The position numbers and the translations under genes are program-made. Shown here one piece after another: positions 1 to 6,415 of a stretch of DNA of 9,699 bases. Origin of the DNA: JALZAQ01 sp038253885. Lineage in GTDB: Bacteria > Gemmatimonadota > Gemmatimonadetes > Gemmatimonadales > Gemmatimonadaceae. Below the pieces are notes generated by a model. It did not search any database, was not told where the DNA came from, and was given only the letters and a program-made list of their open reading frames with translations. The stretch lies in the NCBI GenBank assembly GCA_038253885.1, contig JBBSGP010000077.1, positions 1 to 9,699 on the forward strand, given 5' to 3'. Every line of letters begins with the position of its first letter. Within the stretch, counting starts at the first letter, position 1.

Positions 1-2329
1 TCACGGGGTGCACACGTAGCTTCTCGCGGATGTCCTCGGCCAGCTCCTCCACCTCCCGAGCGTTGCCTGCGGGGATGATCACCTCGGAGATTCCGCTGCG
101 CAGCGCCGCCACGACCTTCTCCTTGAGACCGCCGATCGGCAGCACGCGCCCGCGCAGGGTGATCTCTCCCGTCATCGCGATGTCGCCCCGTGCCGGGATG
201 CCGGTGAGCGCGCTGATGACGGCGACCGCGATGGCGATTCCGGCCGACGGCCCGTCTTTCGGCGTGGCGCCGGCCGGGATGTGCAGGTGGATGTCGCGCG
301 ACTTGTGAAAGTCGCCCTCGATGCCCAGCGCCTTCGCGCGCGCGCGCGCATAGGTGACGGCCGCGTTGGCCGACTCCTTCAGCACGGTGCCCAGGGTCCC
401 CGTGAGCTGGACGCGACCGCGCCCGCGGACCACCGCCACCTCGATCTCCAGCAGGTCGCCGCCGACCTGAGTGTAGGCCAGCCCGGTAGCGACTCCCACC
501 TTGTCCTCGAGCGATGTGGGGTCCCAGTCGTAAGGGGCGACTCCCAGCAGCGATGTGAGCTCCTGAGCCCTCACCGTCAATGGGCCCGGCGCCTCGCCGG
601 TGCCGGCGGTTCGCTCGGCGGCCGCGCGCCGGGCCAGCTTTCTGGCGATGCGCGCGATCCGTCTCTCCAGCTCCCGAACGCCGGCCTCTCGAGTATATCG
701 CCGCTCCAGCGCCGGGAGGACGGACGGCTCCCAGTGGACCGCGGCGGGATCCAGGCCATGCATGCGCAGCTGCTTCGGTATGAGAAAGCGCCGCGCGATC
801 GCCTGCTTCTCATGATCCACGTAGCCAGGCAGACGGATGATCTCCATCCGGTCGCGCAGCGCATCGGGGATCTGACCCAGTGTGTTCGCCGTCGTGATGA
901 AGAGCGCCTGCGAGAGGTCGTAGTCGATCTCGAGGTAGTGATCGTTGAAGGTCCGGTTCTGTTCCGGATCCAACACCTCGAGGAGCGCCGCCGCCGGATC
1001 GCCGCGCCAGTCCTGTCCCATCTTGTCCACCTCGTCCAACAGGATGATGGGATTGACGACCTCGGCACGGCGCATGGCCTGGATCACGCGCCCGGGCATC
1101 GAGCCGATGTAGGTCCGGCGGTGCCCGCGAATCTCCGCCTCATCGCGTACCCCGCCGAGCGCCATGCGCACGAACTTGCGTCCGAGGGCGCGCGCGACCG
1201 AACGGCCGAGCGACGTCTTGCCGACGCCGGGTGGCCCCACGAGGCAGAGAATCGGCCCCTCCAGCTTCCCGACGAGCGCCAGAACGGCGATGAAATCGAG
1301 GATGCGGTCCTTGACCTCATCGAGCCCGTAGTGGTCTTCGTCCAGCACCGCTCGGGCGTGGGCGACGTCCACCACGTCGTCGGTCCGCTCCGTCCAGGGC
1401 AGGGCGACGATCCAGTCGAGGTAGTTCCTTCCGACGGTGGACTCGGGCGAGAGAGGGGATGTCCGCCGGAGCTTCCGAAGCTCGCGCTCCGCTCGGATGC
1501 GAACGGTTTCCGGGAGGCCCTTGCCAGCGATCGCAGCCGCCAACTCCTCGAAGCCATCGCCCTCCTCGCCGCCCAGCTCGCGGTGGATGGCCTTGAGCTG
1601 CTCCTGCAGGTAGAACTCTCGCTGGTTCTGAAAGAGCGAGCCGCGTACCTCGTTCTCGATCTTCCGCTCGAGGCGGAGAAGCTCGACCTCACCCGCCAGG
1701 AGCTCGGCGAGACGCGAGAACAGGGAGTCCAGCGACGGGATCTCCAGCAGCTCCTGGCGAGGATCGACGCCGAGAGCGAGATGCGCCGCGATTGCGTACG
1801 CCTGCTTTTCGGGCGACTCGCTGGCCTGGATGACCCCGACGAGCTCCGCCGGCAGCCGCCGGTGCAGCGCCACGAACTCCTCGAAGAGCGAGAACGTCCT
1901 TCGCGTCAGCGCGCGTCGATCGTCATCGGGCGCACCGCCCTCGAGCGGTATGGGCACGATCGTGGCTCGCAGCTCTCCCTGTTTGCCGGCGTACCGGGTG
2001 ACACGCGCCCGCGCGACGCCCTCGACCAACACGCGCATGGTACCGCTCGGGAGGGTGCTCAGCTCGCGGATGCGAGCGACCACCCCGACGCGAAACAAGT
2101 CTCCCGCTGCCGGCTCCTGGACGTCTCCCTCTCGCTGTGCGACCAGCAAGATCCACTGCTCCTCGGTGGCGGCGTGGAGCGCCGCCACGGACCCGGGTCG
2201 TCCCACCAGAAGCGGCACGACCATGTGCGGGTAGACGACGAGATCCCGGAGCGGCAGCACCGGCAGCCGTGCGCTCACGTCGAAGCGATCCGTGCCGCGA
2301 GTGATGGCGAGGGTAGGGGAGGAGGGCAT
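1..2329 (-). CDS. lon: ATP-dependent protease Lon (LonA type), 3' end outside window
   Basis: Lon is a cytoplasmic homohexameric AAA+ serine protease that degrades misfolded and regulatory proteins. The frame is open from the ATG at 2329 through 776 codons to the left edge, where it reads ...LRVHPV. By comparison with E. coli Lon only a short C-terminal tail is missing. An N-terminal substrate-binding domain covers about residues 20-215 (starts LPVLPLRDLVVYPHMVVPLL). It is followed by a coiled region with the family motif QREFYLQEQLKAIHRELG. The AAA+ module has Walker A GPPGVGKT (365-372, Lys371), Walker B ILLDEVDK (Asp432, Glu433), sensor TANT and DRME. The protease domain carries PKDGPSAG with catalytic Ser695, and GGLKEK, whose second Lys (738) corresponds to E. 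coli Lys722. I checked that these landmarks share one frame, so no frameshift is present. No Shine-Dalgarno site precedes the ATG; a TATATT box ends 7 bases upstream. It is last in the tig-clpP-clpX-lon order, 72 bases after clpX. Confidence 0.97.
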   Translation of the reverse strand, partial: MPSSPTLAITRGTDRFDVSARLPVLPLRDLVVYPHMVVPLLVGRPGSVAALHAATEEQWILLVAQREGDVQEPAAGDLFRVGVVARIRELSTLPSGTMRVLVEGVARARVTRYAGKQGELRATIVPIPLEGGAPDDDRRALTRRTFSLFEEFVALHRRLPAELVGVIQASESPEKQAYAIAAHLALGVDPRQELLEIPSLDSLFSRLAELLAGEVELLRLERKIENEVRGSLFQNQREFYLQEQLKAIHRELGGEEGDGFEELAAAIAGKGLPETVRIRAERELRKLRRTSPLSPESTVGRNYLDWIVALPWTERTDDVVDVAHARAVLDEDHYGLDEVKDRILDFIAVLALVGKLEGPILCLVGPPGVGKTSLGRSVARALGRKFVRMALGGVRDEAEIRGHRRTYIGSMPGRVIQAMRRAEVVNPIILLDEVDKMGQDWRGDPAAALLEVLDPEQNRTFNDHYLEIDYDLSQALFITTANTLGQIPDALRDRMEIIRLPGYVDHEKQAIARRFLIPKQLRMHGLDPAAVHWEPSVLPALERRYTREAGVRELERRIARIARKLARRAAAERTAGTGEAPGPLTVRAQELTSLLGVAPYDWDPTSLEDKVGVATGLAYTQVGGDLLEIEVAVVRGRGRVQLTGTLGTVLKESANAAVTYARARAKALGIEGDFHKSRDIHLHIPAGATPKDGPSAGIAIAVAVISALTGIPARGDIAMTGEITLRGRVLPIGGLKEKVVAALRSGISEVIIPAGNAREVEELAEDIREKLRVHPV

Positions 2330-2343
2330 GGGGGGAAATATAA
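2330..2343 (-). promoter_or_regulatory. Candidate promoter -10 box of lon, predicted leaderless start
   Basis: Read on the minus strand, TTATATTTCCCCCC lies directly against the lon ATG. TATATT (2342-2337) resembles a -10 hexamer. With usual spacing, transcription would start at about 2330, so the mRNA would have essentially no leader, which agrees with the absence of a Shine-Dalgarno site. No good -35 element is found at 16-18 bases. Near-identical sequence sits at the tig start. The call is inferred from motif and position only. Confidence 0.45.
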
Positions 2344-2358
2344 GGCCCCGATGCACCA

Positions 2359-2381
2359 AGGGCCGCCCTTGCGGCGGCCCT
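2359..2381 (-). terminator. GC-rich hairpin after clpX, candidate terminator
   Basis: AGGGCCGCC and GGCGGCCCT form a perfect 9-bp stem around a 5-base loop (GCAAG on the minus strand). The hairpin begins 20 bases after the clpX stop codon and ends 15 bases before the lon promoter box. There is only TT and no real U-tract after the stem, so termination may be weak, factor-dependent, or replaced by an RNA-stability role. Position between clpX and lon supports a transcript boundary. Confidence 0.55.
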
Positions 2382-2401
2382 GAGCCGGGTCCGGCGTCCT
2401 C

Positions 2402-3652
<1,251 letters not shown>

Positions 3653-3733
3653 GACGATCCGTGATGCGGGTGCGGCGGGGGAGGGGCTACGCGGTGCGCC
3701 GGGACCGACGTCGGGCGCGGTGGGGCACCGAAT

Positions 3734-3761
3734 ACTTAACGTCCGCGGAAAGACGGGTCAA
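3734..3761 (-). promoter_or_regulatory. Candidate sigma70-like promoter for clpX
   Basis: In the 148-base clpP-clpX gap the minus strand shows TTGACC (3761-3756, five of six to TTGACA). A 16-base spacer follows, then TTAAGT (3739-3734), a poor -10 match. A start near 3727 would give a leader of about 75 bases before the clpX ATG. The segment is locally AT-richer than its surroundings. The call rests mainly on the -35 element and is tentative. Confidence 0.3.
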
Positions 3762-3800
3762 GCAGGTCCGGGGTTACGTGATCTGCATTCGTGAATCATT

Positions 3801-4433
3801 TCACAAAGTCGCCTTCACGGCCTTCTCACCCACCGGGTCCATAGCCGAGCGATGGGCGATCACATGGTCCACGATACCATATGTTTTCGCCTCCTCAGCC
3901 GACATGAAACGGTCCCGATCGATGTCGCGCTCGATCTGCTCGACCGCGCGCCCGGTGTGCTTCGAGAACAGCTCGTTCATCTTGGCCCGCAGGTAGAGGA
4001 TCTCCTTCGCCTGGATCTCGATATCGGCAGCGGTTCCCTGGGTACCGCCCGATGGCTGGTGGATCATGATCCGCGAGTGCGGAAGCGCCGACCGCTTCCC
4101 GGCCGCCCCGGCCGCCAACAGAAACGCTCCCATGCTCGCCGCCATCCCCATGCAGATGGTCCGGACCGGAGCCTTCATGTACTGGATGGTGTCGTAGATC
4201 GCCATTCCCGCTGGAACGCTGCCACCGGGCGAGTTGACGTAGAGGTGGATGTCCCGCTCGGGATTGTCCGCCTCGAGAAAGAGCAGCTGGGCGATGATGA
4301 TGTTGGCCACGTCGTCGTTGATCGGAGTACCGAGAAAGACGATGCGGTCCATCAGCAGCCGCGAGAAGATGTCGTAGGTGCGCTCTCCACGGCTGGAGCG
4401 CTCGATCACGTACGGAGGATAGATCGTTGCCAT
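3801..4433 (-). CDS. clpP: ATP-dependent Clp protease proteolytic subunit ClpP
   Basis: ClpP is the serine peptidase that forms a double heptameric ring and degrades proteins fed by ClpX or ClpA-type unfoldases. The protein has 210 residues, the usual size. The catalytic triad is Ser100 (GMAASMGAF), His125 (MIHQPSGG) and Asp174 (in RDIDRDRF). Its spacing of 25 and 49 residues equals that of the E. coli enzyme. The oxyanion-region motif NSPGGSV is at 67-73. The N-terminus (MATIYPPYVIERSSRGER) is short, and this family typically removes a few residues by self-processing. The ATG at 4433 has a weak purine tract GGGAAG upstream. The gene lies 76 bases after tig and 148 bases before clpX. Nothing in it looks unusual. 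Confidence 0.98.
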   Translation of the reverse strand: MATIYPPYVIERSSRGERTYDIFSRLLMDRIVFLGTPINDDVANIIIAQLLFLEADNPERDIHLYVNSPGGSVPAGMAIYDTIQYMKAPVRTICMGMAASMGAFLLAAGAAGKRSALPHSRIMIHQPSGGTQGTAADIEIQAKEILYLRAKMNELFSKHTGRAVEQIERDIDRDRFMSAEEAKTYGIVDHVIAHRSAMDPVGEKAVKATL

Positions 4434-4473
4434 TGCGATGAACTTCCCGTTGAGGGGGTAGATGCCGGTCAGG

Positions 4474-4503
4474 CCGAGAAAGCTCGGTGGCGCACCACGC
4501 GCC
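4474..4503 (-). other. Two small adjacent stem-loops in the tig-clpP gap
   Basis: The 76-base gap between tig and clpP contains two short inverted repeats side by side. One is GGCGC/GCGCC with a 5-base loop (4489-4503); the other is CCGAG/CTCGG with a 4-base loop (4474-4487). Neither has a U-tract. They could mark mRNA processing or partial termination after tig, or be chance in GC-rich DNA. Evidence is structural only. Confidence 0.3.
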
Positions 4504-4509
4504 TCGCGC

Positions 4510-5748
4510 TCACTCGATCTCGTTGTGCTCCATCAACCACGCGAAAACTTTGTCCTCGGTGAGGCTTCGCTCGAGCTCGCGCAGCTTGCCCGCCTTCTGC
4601 AGTGAGGCGTACACCTGTCCGGGCTCGGCGCCCCGCTTCTCCGCGACCTCGGCCACGCGCCGGTCGATGTCGGCCTCGGACGCCTGCAGCTTCTCGCGCT
4701 CCGCGATCGTCTCGATCACCAGGTCGCGCCGAACCTGTCGCTCGGCCATCGGGCGAAACTCGCCGGCAAACCGCTCGCGCTCTTCCGCCGGGATCTTGTA
4801 CGCCTCGCCGTAGGCATCCACGAGCTGGTTCACCCAGCTCGGCGGCACGTCGAAGGGGTTCGCGCCGATCAGCTCGTCGACCAGCGCCTGTCGCAGCTCG
4901 GCGTCGGTTTCGCGCTGGGCATGGGTCACAAGATCCTCGCGCACCGCGACGGTGAGCGCATCGAGCGAGTCGAAGTCTCCGACCTCGCGCGCGAAAGCAT
5001 CATCCAGCTCGGGCAGCGATTTCCGCTTCACGTCCGTCACTGTCACGCGCGAGAGCTTCATCTTGCCGCGTTGAGTCTCATCGGGGAAATCATCCGGCCA
5101 GCGCACCGGCCTCTCCGTCGTGTGTCCCGGGGCTGTTTCCATGATCAGCTCCTCGATCGCCGCGATCGCCTGGCCGCTGCCGAGCACCAGACGATACTCC
5201 TTCGCCTCTCCGAGCTTCCCGGACTCGTCGGCCGTCGCGAGGAGGGCCGATACCATGTCGCCCGGCCGTGGCTGGTCCTCGACCGGGGTCCAGGCGGCCC
5301 GTTGATCGCGGAGCTGCTCGATCTGCTCGCGCACGTGCTCATCGGTCACCTGACGGACGTTGCGCTTGACGCGGAAACCGCCGGTGCGGGGAAGCTGCAC
5401 CTCGGGATGCACCTCGACGTGCAGCTCGAAGGTGAGGGGCTTTCCCTCGTCGAACTGAACGTGATGCACGTGAGGCTGGCCGGCGACGCGGAGCTTTTCT
5501 CTCTCCAGCACTTCCTTGTAGGCATCCTGAACCAGCTGCTCGATCGCCTCCTGGCGGATGGCGTCCGCGAAGCGCTTGCGGACCATGGCCGGCGGGGCTT
5601 TGCCGGGGCGAAATCCGGGAAGGCGGACCTGCGTAGCGTAGCGGCGCGCCGCACGATCTTCGGCCCGGCTCACCTCCTCCACAGCCACTGACACCTCGAG
5701 CAGTCGCTCGCTCCCTTCGTTCTTCTTCGGGGTGATCGCGATGTTCAT
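4510..5748 (-). CDS. tig: Trigger factor, ribosome-associated chaperone
   Basis: Trigger factor binds the ribosomal exit tunnel and protects nascent chains. The protein has 412 residues, slightly shorter than the common 430. Domains in order are: N-terminal ribosome-binding domain (1 to about 130) with signature GFRPGKAP at 45-52; an FKBP-type PPIase domain (about 163-243, starting GDMV and ending with DVKRKSLPELDDAF just after); and a helical C-terminal chaperone domain (about 252-412). The PPIase domain looks degenerate: where active members have an aromatic-rich motif like FIPGFEE, this one reads AIAAIEE (194-200), so isomerase activity may be lost. The ATG at 5748 is preferred because MNIAITPKKNEG matches the usual N-terminal strand. 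A TTG 30 bases upstream adds residues untypical of the family. No Shine-Dalgarno site is present; a TATCTT box abuts the start. It is first gene of the tig-clpP-clpX-lon cluster. Confidence 0.96.
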   Translation of the reverse strand: MNIAITPKKNEGSERLLEVSVAVEEVSRAEDRAARRYATQVRLPGFRPGKAPPAMVRKRFADAIRQEAIEQLVQDAYKEVLEREKLRVAGQPHVHHVQFDEGKPLTFELHVEVHPEVQLPRTGGFRVKRNVRQVTDEHVREQIEQLRDQRAAWTPVEDQPRPGDMVSALLATADESGKLGEAKEYRLVLGSGQAIAAIEELIMETAPGHTTERPVRWPDDFPDETQRGKMKLSRVTVTDVKRKSLPELDDAFAREVGDFDSLDALTVAVREDLVTHAQRETDAELRQALVDELIGANPFDVPPSWVNQLVDAYGEAYKIPAEERERFAGEFRPMAERQVRRDLVIETIAEREKLQASEADIDRRVAEVAEKRGAEPGQVYASLQKAGKLRELERSLTEDKVFAWLMEHNEIE

Positions 5749-5763
5749 GCGGGAAAGATAACA
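5749..5763 (-). promoter_or_regulatory. Candidate extended -10 promoter of tig, predicted leaderless start
   Basis: On the minus strand TGTTATCTTTCCCGC directly precedes the tig ATG. TATCTT (5760-5755) with TG one base upstream fits an extended -10 element, and normal spacing places the start on the A of the ATG. There is no Shine-Dalgarno site. TTGACT lies at 5778-5773, but only 12 bases separate it from the box, too few for an ordinary -35. The box repeats the one at lon almost base for base. Confidence 0.45.
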
Positions 5764-5777
5764 GGTGCGCCAAGTCA

Positions 5778-5804
5778 AAGGGCGCGCGCGCCGAGAGCGC
5801 CCTT
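5778..5804. repeat. Inverted repeat in the tig/cupredoxin divergent region
   Basis: AAGGGCGC (5778-5785) and GCGCCCTT (5797-5804) form a perfect 8-bp inverted repeat with an 11-base GC-rich loop. It sits 16 bases upstream of the tig promoter box. It cannot be the terminator of a known gene, because the flanking genes diverge. It could be an operator, a transcription barrier between the two units, or a terminator of an unseen short transcript. Confidence 0.5.
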
Positions 5805-5827
5805 GCCCCCTTGCTCGTGCCCTTTGC

Positions 5828-5843
5828 CATGCGGCGATCTCCC
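5828..5843 (-). other. Shine-Dalgarno plus ATG upstream of tig, out of frame
   Basis: On the minus strand GGGAG (5843-5839) stands 8 bases before an ATG at 5830-5828. The frame then runs past the tig start in another reading frame and stays open until 5339. The first residues are MAKGTSKGARALSARAPFDL. Most of this frame is a shadow of tig. The initiation site could be a leader-peptide start or chance. I do not annotate it as a gene. Confidence 0.2.
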
Positions 5844-5928
5844 TTTACCCCACGATGCTTCATCACGGGCAATGTTGCCGCCTAGGTTGCGCCCACGAAG
5901 CCATTCCGACTCTTCAGGAGAACATCCT

Positions 5929-6324
5929 ATGCGATACCCGATCTTCATCGTCGCCGCTCTCGTCACGACCTCGGCCGCGTGCAGCGGTTCGGGCACACAG
6001 TCGTCCATCACCGCGCCTGGGCAGACTTCTGCCAGCGTCCAGGCGACCCCTCAGCTGGCGTTCACACCCGCCGAGGCCGAGATCCAGGTAGGAGGAACCG
6101 TGGCGTGGACGTTTGGAAGCGTCGCGCACAATGTCACCTTCCAGCAGGGCAGCGACGATGCGGCCACCTATTACGGCGGTCAGACGAGCACCTCCGTCGG
6201 CGCGCCCGACAACATTCCGAATACGCAGTCCGCGACCGTCGGCCGCACGTTCACCCGCGCTGGCTCCTACCACTATCGCTGTACCATTCATCCGAGCATG
6301 ACCGGAGAGGTGCGGGTCAAATAA
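5929..6324 (+). CDS. Plastocyanin-like cupredoxin, probable lipoprotein
   Basis: A small blue-copper protein, expected to carry single electrons in the periplasm or on the outer face of a membrane. It has 131 residues. The N-terminus (MRYPIFIVAALVTTSAAC) is a signal peptide ending at Cys18, which suggests a lipoprotein. The -3 residue is Ser rather than the usual Leu, so the lipobox is imperfect. A Ser/Thr/Gln/Gly-rich linker (19-42) follows, then a cupredoxin fold from about 43 to 131. All four type-1 copper ligands are visible: His67 in AHNV, and Cys118, His121 and Met124 in CTIHPSM, the spacing seen in amicyanin and pseudoazurin. The start is fixed by the signal peptide and an AGGAG Shine-Dalgarno (5916-5920) 8 bases upstream; this is the clearest ribosome site in the window. 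It is divergent from tig and followed by a hairpin. The electron partner is not shown here. Confidence 0.92.
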   Translation: MRYPIFIVAALVTTSAACSGSGTQSSITAPGQTSASVQATPQLAFTPAEAEIQVGGTVAWTFGSVAHNVTFQQGSDDAATYYGGQTSTSVGAPDNIPNTQSATVGRTFTRAGSYHYRCTIHPSMTGEVRVK

Positions 6325-6329
6325 TCCTG

Positions 6330-6348
6330 CGAGCTCCAGAGGGGCTCG
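6330..6348 (+). terminator. Hairpin after the cupredoxin gene, candidate terminator
   Basis: CGAGCTCC and GGGGCTCG pair into an 8-bp stem with one T-G wobble and an AGA loop, starting 6 bases after the cupredoxin stop. No U-tract follows. It ends 18 bases before the GTATCTTTTCCC box of the next gene, so it probably separates the two transcripts. Confidence 0.5.
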
Positions 6349-6365
6349 TGGGACATCGACGACGG

Positions 6366-6377
6366 TGTATCTTTTCC
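6366..6377 (+). promoter_or_regulatory. Candidate promoter box for the kinase-regulator operon
   Basis: TGTATCTTTTCC contains TATCTT (6368-6373), matching the boxes at tig and lon. Normal spacing places the start near 6380. The leader would then be about 36 bases before the ATG at 6416, and contains GGAG at 6396-6399. No convincing -35 element is seen. The call rests on similarity to the other two boxes. Confidence 0.35.
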
Positions 6378-6391
6378 CTGGGGCCCCCCTC

Positions 6392-6410
6392 ACCTGGAGT
6401 CGACACAGGT
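6392..6410 (+). repeat. Inverted repeat around the ribosome site of the kinase gene
   Basis: ACCTG (6392-6396) and CAGGT (6406-6410) are complementary arms. They flank 9 bases that contain the palindrome GTCGAC and most of the GGAG purine site. It ends 5 bases before the ATG. It could be a weak translational hairpin or an operator; with 5-bp arms it may also be chance. Confidence 0.25.
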
Positions 6411-6415
6411 CCGTG

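Noticed and set aside
281..2383. A 700-codon open frame on the plus strand opposite lon
   Set aside because: It is antisense to an intact lon with all catalytic motifs. GC-rich third positions leave few stops on the opposite strand; the product is Arg-, Leu- and Gln-rich with no recognisable domain.
5749..5778. Upstream TTG start for tig adding ten residues
   Set aside because: The extra residues do not resemble trigger factor and the codon overlaps the presumed promoter; MNIAITPK matches the usual N-terminus.
5868..5879. Palindrome GGCAA-TG-TTGCC upstream of the cupredoxin gene as an operator
   Set aside because: Arms of only five bases, no second copy and no known regulator match; expected by chance in this composition.
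5749..5928. A tRNA gene upstream of tig
   Set aside because: tRNA genes are common there in other bacteria, but no T-loop GTTCGA-type sequence or cloverleaf pairing is found on either strand.
5749..5928. CIRCE or HAIR heat-shock operators near tig, clp genes and lon
   Set aside because: Neither the TTAGCACTC/GAGTGCTAA pair nor CTTGAGT/ACTCAAG pair is present in any intergenic gap of the window.
6365..6415. GTG at 6365 as start of the kinase
   Set aside because: It coincides with the promoter-like box, lacks a ribosome site and adds no recognisable domain.
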